A stretch of DNA of 64,000 bases from contig CALOFM010000036.1 in assembly GCA_942492625.1 (NCBI GenBank), positions 1-64,000 of the forward strand, written 5' to 3'. Source of the DNA: Thiosymbion sp942492625. GTDB lineage: Bacteria; Pseudomonadota; Gammaproteobacteria; Chromatiales; Chromatiaceae. Below the pieces are notes generated by a model, which was not told the DNA's origin, did not search any database, and worked only from the letters and a program-made list of their open reading frames with translations. Of this stretch, positions 37,901 to 45,766 are shown piece after piece. How positions within the stretch are numbered: position 1 is the first letter of the stretch; each line of letters starts with the position of its first letter. The position numbers and the translations under genes are program-made.

Positions 37901-38886
37901 TCCGGCGCAGGAATGAAAAGGTTCTCTGCGCATCGCGAGCCGAGCTTCAGCAGATCTGGTCGGAGACCAGCCTGCACATGCAGTCCCTGCGAGACAATCC
38001 CGACTGTGCGTTGGAGGAGTTCGAGCGCATCGCCGACGCCGGGGACCCGGGCCTGAGCGCGGCCCTGGGCTTCGACCCGGACGAGGACGTGGCGGCGCCC
38101 TACATTCTGCGCGGCTTGCGTCCGCCCCTGGCGGTTCTGCGGGAGCAGGGTGTAAACGGCCAGCTGGAAATGGCGGCGGCCTTTCACCAGGCGGGGTTCG
38201 AGTGTGTGGATGTGCACATGTCGGACATCATCGCGGGCCGGGTTGGCCTCGATCGATTTCGTGGGCTTGCGGCCTGCGGTGGCTTCTCCTACGGCGACGT
38301 CCTGGGGGCGGGGGAGGGCTGGGCGAAGTCCATTCTTTTCAACCCGCGGGCGAGGGAGCAATTCCAGGCCTTCTTCGCGCGGCCCGAGACCTTCGCGCTC
38401 GGCGTCTGCAACGGCTGCCAGATGCTCAGTAACCTGCATGAGCTGATCCCCGGCGCAGATCACTGGCCCCATTTCGTGCGCAACCGATCCGAGCAGTTCG
38501 AGGCCCGGTTGGTGATGGTGGAGGTGACCGGTTGCCCTTCGGTGCTACTGGACGGCATGGTGGGATCCCGCTTGCCCATCGTGGTCGCCCACGGCGAGGG
38601 GCGCGCGGAGTTCCGCGACGCCCGGCACCTGGACCGAGTCAAGCCACGGGTGGCATTGCGGTACGTGGAGAACGCCGGCGGCATCGCCGAGCGCTACCCC
38701 GCGAATCCGAACAGCTCACCCGAAGGTATCACCGGGCTGACCACAAAGGACGGGCGGGTGACCGTCATAATGCCCCATCCGGAGAGGCTGTTTCGTGCCT
38801 TGCAATATTCCTGGCGGCCGGATGAGTGGACCGAAGACGGTCCCTGGATGCGCTTGTTCCGGAACGCGCGGGTCTGGGTAGACTAA
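34993..38886 (+). CDS. purL: Phosphoribosylformylglycinamidine synthase (FGAR amidotransferase)
   Basis: 1297 residues, the large single-chain gammaproteobacterial form. Order: PurS-like N-terminal domain (to about 150), the two FGAM synthetase halves with [39 protein letters not shown] and [11 protein letters not shown], and a C-terminal class I glutaminase domain with the catalytic Cys in [10 protein letters not shown] (about residue 1137) and His/Glu near [11 protein letters not shown]. It makes FGAM from FGAR, Gln and ATP in purine synthesis. Complete and undamaged, which contrasts with the 17-27 kb region. It appears monocistronic. Confidence 0.97.
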   Translation: [1297 protein letters not shown]

Positions 38887-38965
38887 GGGTGTTGATTGCG
38901 CTTTTCCGTCGCTGAGTAAAATTTGGTAGCGTTCCGGAAACGGCGACTAGGGGGTGATTACGGCC

Positions 38966-39355
38966 ATGAGTATCAAAACCGACCCTTCGAGATATTCCTC
39001 CAGAATCGGGCTGCTTGTGATGGCGCTGGCAATGGCAGCCACCACATCCGCAGATTGCGGCAAAGACCTGCGCGGCGAGGTCTACTGCGGTGCCGGGCGC
39101 TGCGTGGTCGACACCAAGGGAACAGTTTGGTGCTCTCGGTACTATGATGGTGCCGCGGAGCGTACGTTGGACGGCCAAGTGCTTTGTGGCAAGGGCCAGT
39201 GCGCCAAAGGTAGTGATGGCCAAGTCTTCTGCTCGTCAGAGGTGGCGGGTGCTGTGCTCGTAGACAGCCGCGGACGCGTGCGTTGCTACGGTCAGTGTGA
39301 GCCCGCCACTGCAGACAAGTGCGTAAGTTCCCGCGCAGACAGCCCAGATAGTTAA
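38966..39355 (+). CDS. Cys-rich secreted protein with short internal repeats
   Basis: 129 residues from ATG 38966; AGGGGGT at 38949-38955 is a suitable ribosome site. A signal peptide (RIGLLVMALAMAATTSA) is followed by about 100 residues with 12 Cys in units like LRGEVYCGAGRCVVDTKG, LDGQVLCGKGQCAKGSDG and SRGRVRCYGQC: D-x-x-G-x-V-x-C-G-x-G-x-C. The pattern suggests a periplasmic/exported disulfide-bonded or metal-binding repeat. I do not recognise a named family. It lies 80 bases after purL and is probably a separate unit. Confidence 0.7.
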   Translation: MSIKTDPSRYSSRIGLLVMALAMAATTSADCGKDLRGEVYCGAGRCVVDTKGTVWCSRYYDGAAERTLDGQVLCGKGQCAKGSDGQVFCSSEVAGAVLVDSRGRVRCYGQCEPATADKCVSSRADSPDS

Positions 39356-39636
39356 ATGCCCCCGTGCGATTGTCTGATTGTTCCATTGGCGCAGGAGCAG
39401 AAAACGAGATCCATTGAGCCGAAGTTGTTATCAAACCCGGACGTCATCGAGACAACAGCGTTAGGTCCGGTCGTGGCCCGCCATTCACGCCGGCAACGGC
39501 GCGGTCAGCTACTCCCTCGAATGGAACGACATGAAGATCGTTCTCGGTCGCGACACGTTCCGGCATCCGGCTTGCGCCCGCTGCGAGGAATCGCGGGACC
39601 GAGGAACCCTCCTGTTTCAGGGCGTTCCGGAGTCCA

Positions 39637-40632
39637 TCAGATTTCATCGGAAGGCCCCTCCTCCAGGTCGATGCCCTCGACATCGATCACTTTCTTCAGC
39701 GCCTGCTCCATGAGGTTGCGCGCCCGGGCTGTCGTGACATGCAGATAGGCGTGAAGTACGGCGTCCTCGCGGCTCTGATCCTCGCAACGCGCGCTGTACT
39801 CCTCGAAGTGGCTTAGCGACAGAATCAGGTCCGCCAGATGATGCGGACACTCGCACTTGATCGCGGTCGATGCGGCGGCGGCCCGAGCGAGCTGGCGGTC
39901 GTCATACAGCCTCGCGGGGGGCGCACCCACCAAACCAGCTTCTACGCCCTCCAGGTCCGTGGTCGGCTGTTGCTGCCGGGGGGAAGCTAGAGCACCCGCG
40001 AGCGCCCGGATCTCCTCCCAGGTCACGGGGAAACGCAGAATGGAAATATCCGAACGTTCCAATCGGGCGATGACTTCCGAGCTGCCAAACCCGAAAACGA
40101 TCAGTATCCGCGACGCACCGCAATGCCTGTTGAGCTCGCGAATCTCCTTGGCTGATTCGCTGTCAATCGTAGGCAGTTCGACGACGAGTACATCGACGTC
40201 TGTCGCGAGTTCCGCGCTTAGTAAATCCTCGCGGCGCTGAAAAGTGGCTACCAGGTCGATCGTCTCGCCCTGCTCAGATTCGAGATTCGCCCGGAGCCGA
40301 AGCGGGAGGGTGGCGCCCAGGATCACCAGTCGCACAGGCCGAGAGGTCGGGTAACTGCGATCGGTAAGCCGGGTGTCGGCCAGTCGCTCCCGCAGTTGCT
40401 CCAGCGAGAGATCGGAAATGGTTCCGATCGCATGGCCGTTGTCCACGAGCCGCTTGATGACACCGAGACGGGTCACGTCCTCGTGCGAGTAAAGCCTACC
40501 CCCTCCTTCGGAGCGCACCGGCTTTACCAGATCGTATCGGCGTTCCCACACCCGGAGGGTGTCCGGCGGAATCCCCGTCAGACGCGAGACGGCGCCGATT
40601 CGGTAGTTGGACTGCTGTTTGTCCTCTGCCAT
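39637..40632 (-). CDS. MerR-family regulator with a cobalamin-domain-like C-terminus
   Basis: 331 residues. The MerR winged HTH (NYRIGAVSRLTGIPPDTLRV, then WERRYDLVKPVRSEGGGRLY) covers residues 9-75. The next ~150 residues form an alpha/beta Rossmann-like region (PVRLVILGATLPLRLRANLE, TDVDVLVVELPTID, RILIVFGFGSSEV) where CarH/LitR-type light-responsive regulators have the B12-binding fold; the key D-x-H-x-x-G B12 motif is not visible. The C-terminal ~80 residues (CPHHLADLILSLSHFEEYSA) form an extra helical domain seen in related MerR proteins. The gene's targets are unknown; a light/tetrapyrrole link in a phototroph would be an inference only. Confidence 0.78.
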   Translation of the reverse strand: MAEDKQQSNYRIGAVSRLTGIPPDTLRVWERRYDLVKPVRSEGGGRLYSHEDVTRLGVIKRLVDNGHAIGTISDLSLEQLRERLADTRLTDRSYPTSRPVRLVILGATLPLRLRANLESEQGETIDLVATFQRREDLLSAELATDVDVLVVELPTIDSESAKEIRELNRHCGASRILIVFGFGSSEVIARLERSDISILRFPVTWEEIRALAGALASPRQQQPTTDLEGVEAGLVGAPPARLYDDRQLARAAAASTAIKCECPHHLADLILSLSHFEEYSARCEDQSREDAVLHAYLHVTTARARNLMEQALKKVIDVEGIDLEEGPSDEI

Positions 40633-40968
40633 ATAGAACCCTTCTCAGGACTGCGTTACGGTGAATCCGGATAATAGAAGACCCCGCATCTCCGTGCAAA
40701 GTCTGTACGGTGCTCTTCCACTCGACCGTCAGGTGCCATCCCCTTCCCGAATCTCCGAGAACGCAGGCGTTGCAATGCCAAGCTGACGATCAGATTGGTG
40801 TCGACAAGATCTGTTCAGAAGCGGTACCCACCGCGGACCCTACCGATTCGGTGACCCTATCTGACTTTCGGGTTACCGGTGAGACGGTGCCGGCGACACC
40901 CCGCTCCGCGGACGGCCAACCGCTGTTCGCGATGGAGATGGTGGACAAGATGAAGGCCACCACGGACT

Positions 40969-41157
40969 TTAACGGAGATATGGCGGTACGTACTCTTCGA
41001 TCTCGCCTGTCGCGAGGTACGGTAAGGTCACCGTCCTGTAGTAGTCTTCCCCCCTCGCGAACCAACGGTCCCGGGAGTCCATCCACTCTTGCGGCATCTG
41101 CTCCGGAAGCCAGAAACGCTCGGCTCTTGTACTGCAACGCCCCTGGCAATCCCTCAA
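40969..41157 (-). CDS. Short uncharacterised frame coupled to DsrE-family gene
   Basis: 62 codons starting at a TTG that overlaps the DsrE-family stop (TTGA). The end (MPQEWMDSRDRWFARGEDYY, then TVTLPYLATGEIEEYVPPYL) looks like genuine coding sequence, but the N-terminal part has no clear start or family. It could be a small protein or the tail of a frameshifted one. No other gene is visible between it and the MerR gene (40633-40968). Confidence 0.3.
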   Translation of the reverse strand: MRDCQGRCSTRAERFWLPEQMPQEWMDSRDRWFARGEDYYRTVTLPYLATGEIEEYVPPYLR

Positions 41158-41596
41158 GGCTTGAGGTAGGCGTAACCCTCCTTTAGCTGCAGCCGCGCGA
41201 TTTCGGAGATGCCCGAGGGAACGATAGAAGCCTCGTCAAGCAAATCCTCCTTGGCGACATCCCTTGCACTGAGGGTCGCCGCGCAAGCACGAAAGGCTAC
41301 GCCCCTCTCCACCAAGGTCCGCACCCGATGATCATAGGGATTGCCCCGCTTATCCTCGGCGTCCCGAATCAGAAAATCGATGCCCGGACCATAGACAACA
41401 ACGACGATCTTGGCATTCGGCCTGTCGTCCAAGTAGGCGCCTGCCAGCATCAGGGCCCAGCGTGCGTTGGCAGTCTCATCCAGGTGAAAGACCACCTTCT
41501 CCCAGGTTGCTGCGGATTCCTCCGACCAGATCGGCGAAGCGGCCCCCGTCAACAGTAGGGCCAACAGGCAGACCTTCGCCAAGTGATTCGTGCTCA
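41154..41596 (-). CDS. Exported DsrE-family protein
   Basis: 147 residues from ATG 41596 with GGAGGAATCC upstream. A signal peptide (LAKVCLLALLLTGAASPIWS) precedes a DsrE/DsrF-like alpha/beta fold (KVVFHLDETANARWALMLAG, KIVVVVYGPGIDFLI, RVRTLVERGVAFRACAATLS, VPSGISEIARLQLKEGYAYL). The Cys in FRACAATL corresponds to the position used for sulfur transfer in the family. In a sulfur bacterium a periplasmic sulfur-trafficking role is plausible but not shown. It is transcribed divergently from the CadC-like regulator, and the 200-base gap probably holds both promoters. Confidence 0.82.
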
Positions 41597-41793
41597 TAAG
41601 GGATTCCTCCAGCAAGGTATATTCGGTTCCAAACAAGTCCGCCTCTTTTCACAGGCGCCGGGCTATGCCGCTTTAAAAGATAGCGCTATGCTCGAAACGT
41701 GCGTTGAAGAAACGCCGATGTTTTCCGGAAGAATTCCTGACGCGACCTGATCCTGTCGGTCAATCACCTGTTCGTGCAGCGAAGGTCACCCAT

Positions 41794-43497
41794 GTGAGCG
41801 AGAGGTCGCTGACCCAGACACCCCCCTTCCAGATCGCTGGTTGCCCTGTGGAGCCCGCAAGCCTTCGGGTGAGAACTGACCGGGGTGAGATACGGCTGGA
41901 GGCCAAGGTCATGCAAGTATTGTTGTACTTGGCGGACCATGCGGGACATGTGGTGGGCCGTGCCGAGCTGGAGGAGCAGCTCTGGCCCGGCAGGATTGTT
42001 ACCGAGGATTCCGTCACCAAAGCGGTCGCGAAGCTGCGAAGGGTATTCGCGGACGATCCAAAGAGCCCCCGGGTGATCGAGACGGTTCCCAAGAGCGGCT
42101 ACCGGCTGATCGCCGAGGTGACGCCCGTCGACGAGACGGGCACAGACGGCGCGGGCGCCTCGATACCGAAGGCCGCGCCCGGGCAGCGGATCAGAAGACC
42201 CGGCTTGTCTTGGGTACTCGGGTTGGTCTCTATCCTTTTGCTGCTCTTCGGCGCCTTCGCCCTTCTGGAACGGGACCGGCTGCCTTCCGACCTTTCCGAT
42301 CCCCTTACCGGAAAACCGGCGGTGGCCGTCGTCCCGTTCGCGAATCTGGACACCGGCCAGCAAGAGGATTACTACGCCAACGGCATTACGGCGGATCTGA
42401 TCACCGACCTGTCCAAGGTGAACGATTTGCTGGTCATTGCGCCGCGAACCGCGTTCGTTTACCAGAATTCGGAGGCGAAGCCGGAGCAGATTTTCGCTGA
42501 GCTGAACGTCGACTACCTGGTCGTGGGCAGCGTTCAACGTCTGGGGAACAACCTTCGGATCAATGTCCAACTCATCGCGGCAGGGGCCGACCGGGCGCTC
42601 TGGGGCGAACGCTACGTCGGTGAATTGAATGACGTTTTCCATATTCAGGACAAGCTCGCGGCAGAGGTCATTGCAGCACTCGAGGTGGAGCTCGCCCCCG
42701 CCGAGCAGGCCTATCTGGCCATGCGGCCTACAGACAGCGTCGTCGCCTATGATCATTACCTGCGCGGACTCGCCGAGCACGGGAGCCGGACCGAGGAACA
42801 GAATCTGGCGGCCAGGCGCTACTTCGAAATGGCGATTGAGCTCGATCCCTCGTTTGCGCGCGCCTATACGGGGCTGGCTTTGACCTATTCGCGCGAAGCC
42901 ATCGATGGCTGGGCATCCCTACCCTCACGGTCCCTCAAGCTGGCGGCGCAGTTCGCGGACGCAGCGACGGGCATGGATTCCTCGCTTCCACAAGCGCATT
43001 TCGTCACGGGCCAAGTCAGATTGTTCCAGCGCCGGCATGCGCAGGCCATAGCCGCCGCGGAGCGCGCGATCAAGGTCGACCACAACTACGCGGATGCCTA
43101 TGCCTTGCTCGCCTGGACCCTCAACTATGCCGGTCGATCCGACAAGGCGCTGTCCGTGCTGGAGAGAGCGATGCGGCTGAACCCGAGGCCTCCCGCGTCC
43201 TATCTCGAGATCCTTGGGGAGATCCATTTTGCGCAGGGCAGATACGAGGAATCTGCGTCTACCTTCCAACGCGTGTTGGATATCAATCCGGGATACTTAC
43301 GGGCACGGATGTGGAACGCGGCAGCGCTTGCCGAATCGGGGGCGATGGACAAGGCCGAGTGGGAGGTCAGTGAGCTGCTGACCGCGAGCCCGGATCTCGC
43401 GCTCACCCGGTTGGAGCTCGCGTTTCCGTTCAAAGATCCCCGAGCAATGGAGAAAGTCCTCGACTCGCTGAAAAGAGCCGGCCTTCCCGAGCGCTAA
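41794..43497 (+). CDS. CadC-like membrane transcription regulator with TPR domain
   Basis: 567 residues from GTG 41794 (ribosome site GAAGG at 41781). An OmpR/CadC winged helix (about 15-105: EAKVMQVLLYLADHAGHVVG; TVPKSGYRLIAEVTPVDE) is followed by one membrane helix (LSWVLGLVSILLLLFGAFAL), a TolB-N-like periplasmic domain (KPAVAVVPFANLDTGQQEDY; LNVDYLVVGSVQRLGNNLRI) and several TPR repeats (RYFEMAIELDPSFARAYTGL; VLERAMRLNPRPP; TFQRVLDINPGYLRARMWNA). Such proteins sense a periplasmic signal and act on DNA directly. Its likely target may be the neighbouring pterin operon, 140 bases downstream on the same strand, or the divergent DsrE gene. Confidence 0.85.
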   Translation: MSERSLTQTPPFQIAGCPVEPASLRVRTDRGEIRLEAKVMQVLLYLADHAGHVVGRAELEEQLWPGRIVTEDSVTKAVAKLRRVFADDPKSPRVIETVPKSGYRLIAEVTPVDETGTDGAGASIPKAAPGQRIRRPGLSWVLGLVSILLLLFGAFALLERDRLPSDLSDPLTGKPAVAVVPFANLDTGQQEDYYANGITADLITDLSKVNDLLVIAPRTAFVYQNSEAKPEQIFAELNVDYLVVGSVQRLGNNLRINVQLIAAGADRALWGERYVGELNDVFHIQDKLAAEVIAALEVELAPAEQAYLAMRPTDSVVAYDHYLRGLAEHGSRTEEQNLAARRYFEMAIELDPSFARAYTGLALTYSREAIDGWASLPSRSLKLAAQFADAATGMDSSLPQAHFVTGQVRLFQRRHAQAIAAAERAIKVDHNYADAYALLAWTLNYAGRSDKALSVLERAMRLNPRPPASYLEILGEIHFAQGRYEESASTFQRVLDINPGYLRARMWNAAALAESGAMDKAEWEVSELLTASPDLALTRLELAFPFKDPRAMEKVLDSLKRAGLPER

Positions 43498-43498
43498 A

Positions 43499-43512
43499 GC
43501 GATTTCTGTCAA
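43499..43512 (+). repeat. 14-base direct repeat, copy 1 (before the pterin operon)
   Basis: GCGATTTCTGTCAA at 43499-43512 recurs exactly at 48127-48140. The two copies sit in the intergenic regions just before and just after the six-gene pterin operon. One 14-mer pair in 64 kb is not statistically remarkable; the positions make it worth noting. Confidence 0.4.
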
Positions 43513-43636
43513 ATCCGGCAATTGCCTTATGCTGTCACACCAGTCCGGTAGAATGCATGTCACCGCTGGTGCCGATGGGTGCTGCGACGTAACGGGTAGC
43601 ACCGACCCAACATCTTTCCTCCAGCCGGAGACTCTC

Positions 43637-44437
43637 ATGTCTGAGCTCGGATTGCATTTTCTCGGCGTAGGCAACTCGCAGGCGCTTGAGCTCGGCTCCT
43701 CCGCCGCTGTACTGGAGATGGACGACCGGCCTGTGCTCCTAATCGACTGCGGTCCGGAAACGCTGGAAAGATACCTCATGGCCTACGGTGAGCTGCCCGG
43801 GGCCATGTTTGTGACCCATGCGCACTTCGATCATATCGGTGGACTCGAAGGCCTTTTTTATCGCCTGGCGACAGCCGAGCGGGCCGAGGTGCTGCTCAAG
43901 CTGTTCATACCGGTTCCGCTGGTTCCAGTGCTGCAACGGCGCTTGGCCGATTACCCGAATCTGCTCGCCGAGGGAGGCAGCAACTTCTGGGACGTCTTCC
44001 AGCTGGTTCCGGTCAACGAAGGCATGTGGTATCACGACATGCGCTTTGACTTGTTTCCCGTTCGTCATCACGAGTACCAGAGCGCCTTCGGCATCGCGCT
44101 CCAGGGTGTTTTTTTTTACAGCGGCGACACCCGGCCGATCCCGGAGGTCATCAACCGTTTCGCAAGCCACGGAGAGCTGATTTTTCACGACTGTTGCACG
44201 AAGCCGAATCCGTCCCATGCCAGTGTCGAGGAGATACGCACCGAGTATAAGCCGGAGCAACGTGAGCGGATGGTTCTTTACCACTACGAGTCAGAGCAGG
44301 CCGGCACCCTCATCGAGCGCAGCGGCCATTCCATCGCCCACCGCGGCGAGCGGTTTATCCTCAACCGGCGCGCCGGTGCCGATCACGAGGCGAGCTCCGG
44401 CTCGGTTTGCCGGCTGCCCGGTGCGGTGGGCTCCTGA
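43637..44437 (+). CDS. MBL-fold hydrolase, first gene of the pterin operon
   Basis: 266 residues from ATG 43637 (GGAG at 43627). The RNase Z/MBL fold is intact: HFLGVGNSQALELGSSAAVL, the metal motif VTHAHFDHIGGLEGL (HxHxDH), FPVRHHEYQSAFG, FFYSGDTRPIPE and LIFHDC. Related MBL proteins (such as PqqB-like or phosphodiesterase-like members) cleave phosphodiester or cyclic phosphate bonds, or lactones. In a pterin operon a cyclic-phosphate or C-O hydrolysis step is possible; nothing more specific can be read. It is separated from the next gene by 87 bases, while the rest are overlapping, so it may be read separately. Confidence 0.85.
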   Translation: MSELGLHFLGVGNSQALELGSSAAVLEMDDRPVLLIDCGPETLERYLMAYGELPGAMFVTHAHFDHIGGLEGLFYRLATAERAEVLLKLFIPVPLVPVLQRRLADYPNLLAEGGSNFWDVFQLVPVNEGMWYHDMRFDLFPVRHHEYQSAFGIALQGVFFYSGDTRPIPEVINRFASHGELIFHDCCTKPNPSHASVEEIRTEYKPEQRERMVLYHYESEQAGTLIERSGHSIAHRGERFILNRRAGADHEASSGSVCRLPGAVGS

Positions 44438-44524
44438 GAGGAACCGGCGTTTGCTCAATGCGGTGCCGCTCGGTAGATTCGCTGGTGAGGGGACGGCCAT
44501 CGCGTTTCTGAAGCGAGCATCCTG

Positions 44525-45241
44525 ATGTCAGACCACCCTACCATCCTTATCACGGGGGGAACGCGCCGTCTGGGCAAGGCGATCGCCCGTCACTACGCAC
44601 AGCTGGGCTGGCGCCTGGTGCTCTGTTACGCCGGCGACCGGGACGCGGCCGAGATCACACGAAGCGCACTGTCGGCTACGGCGAAGGGCGTACGCATCGT
44701 CCAATGCGACACCGGCGATGCCCACCAGGTCGAAGCAATGCTCGACAGTGTCGCCCATCAGGAGACGCGGCTTGATTTTCTGTTGCACAACGTAGGCCGG
44801 CATGTCGCCAAACCGGCGCTCGAGCTCACGCCGCTCGACTGGCAGCGGACCATCAGCGCCAACCTGAACGGCGGCTTCTATTGCGCACACCATGGCCTCG
44901 GGCTGCTCCAAGCAAGCCGGGGACTGCTGGGCTTCATGGGCTATTCCGGCGTGGAGGCGATGCGCGCCGATCCGGAGTCGATGGACTACCAAGCCAGCAA
45001 GATCGGACTACTAAGCTTGGTCAGGACGCTGGGAGTCGCCTATGGCCCGCTCGGCGTCCGGGTCGCAATGGTGAGTCCCGGGCAGATGTCGAATTCCATC
45101 GATCTGCCGGACAGCGTGGAGCGCATTCCGATCCCGCGTTGGGGCACGACTGAAGACCTCTGCCAGGCGTGGGACTACCTGCTTGCGGCGACCTATGTCA
45201 CCGGAGTCAATATCGACGTCGCCGGTGGATTTCGGCTATGA
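44525..45241 (+). CDS. Pteridine-reductase-like short-chain dehydrogenase
   Basis: 238 residues. The cofactor motif is ILITGGTRRLGKAIARHYAQ, with the Arg-Arg/Leu-Gly form (TGxxRRxG) typical of pteridine reductase PTR1/FolM, which use NADPH. FLLHNVGRHVAKPALELTP replaces the usual NNAG motif, and the catalytic Tyr/Lys are in ESMDYQASKIGLLSLVRTL. FolM-type enzymes reduce dihydromonapterin or dihydrobiopterin to the tetrahydro form. In this operon it would supply or finish a reduced pterin. Its stop overlaps the folK start by four bases (ATGA). Confidence 0.82.
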   Translation: MSDHPTILITGGTRRLGKAIARHYAQLGWRLVLCYAGDRDAAEITRSALSATAKGVRIVQCDTGDAHQVEAMLDSVAHQETRLDFLLHNVGRHVAKPALELTPLDWQRTISANLNGGFYCAHHGLGLLQASRGLLGFMGYSGVEAMRADPESMDYQASKIGLLSLVRTLGVAYGPLGVRVAMVSPGQMSNSIDLPDSVERIPIPRWGTTEDLCQAWDYLLAATYVTGVNIDVAGGFRL

Positions 45242-45762
45242 GCAGACCCTTTGTTACGGCCTTTATCGGGATCGGCGGTAATCTGGGCGACGTGCGCGGG
45301 ACCTTCTCCGGCGCGCTGAAGGCGCTGGATGAAACCGGTGGCGTCTCGGTCACCGGCGCGAGCCCCCTGTATTGGACGCCGCCGGTGGGCGGTCCCGAAG
45401 CCCAACCGCCCTATCTGAACGCGGTCATCGAGATCGAGACCCGACTATGCGCCGAGGAGCTGTTGCAGCACCTACTCGGGATAGAGGCCGCGTTCGCGCG
45501 CGTGCGAACCATCCGCTGGGGTCCGAGAACCCTCGACTTGGATCTGCTGCTGTACGGCCCCCAAGAGTCGATCGATGATCCGCCGGAGCTCCTGGTTCCG
45601 CACCCGCGCCTCGCGGAGAGGGCCTTCGTTCTGGTACCTCTGCTGGAGCTGGCGCCGTCGTTGATCGTGCCCGAGACAGGACGCACGGTTACCGTACTAT
45701 GCGACGCGTTGCCCGCACCCGACCGGGCCGGCATCCGCCTGGTCAGCACAACCTGGACCTGA
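45238..45762 (+). CDS. folK: 6-hydroxymethyl-7,8-dihydropterin pyrophosphokinase
   Basis: 174 residues from ATG 45238. HPPK signatures are present: AFIGIGGNLGDVRG at the N-terminus, NAVIEIETRLCAEELLQHLL, RWGPRTLDLDLLLYG (residues that bind Mg2+-ATP) and VPHPRLAERAFVLVPLLE. It activates the pterin hydroxymethyl group as the pyrophosphate so that a DHPS-like enzyme can displace it. A housekeeping folK usually sits with panB or pcnB; here it is inside a dedicated pterin module, and is probably a paralog. Confidence 0.92.
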   Translation: MSRPFVTAFIGIGGNLGDVRGTFSGALKALDETGGVSVTGASPLYWTPPVGGPEAQPPYLNAVIEIETRLCAEELLQHLLGIEAAFARVRTIRWGPRTLDLDLLLYGPQESIDDPPELLVPHPRLAERAFVLVPLLELAPSLIVPETGRTVTVLCDALPAPDRAGIRLVSTTWT

Positions 45763-45766
45763 AACC

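Noticed and set aside
35440..38472. 1010-codon minus-strand frame opposite purL
   Set aside because: Codon-bias shadow of purL; repetitive His/Gly/Val-rich translation without domains.
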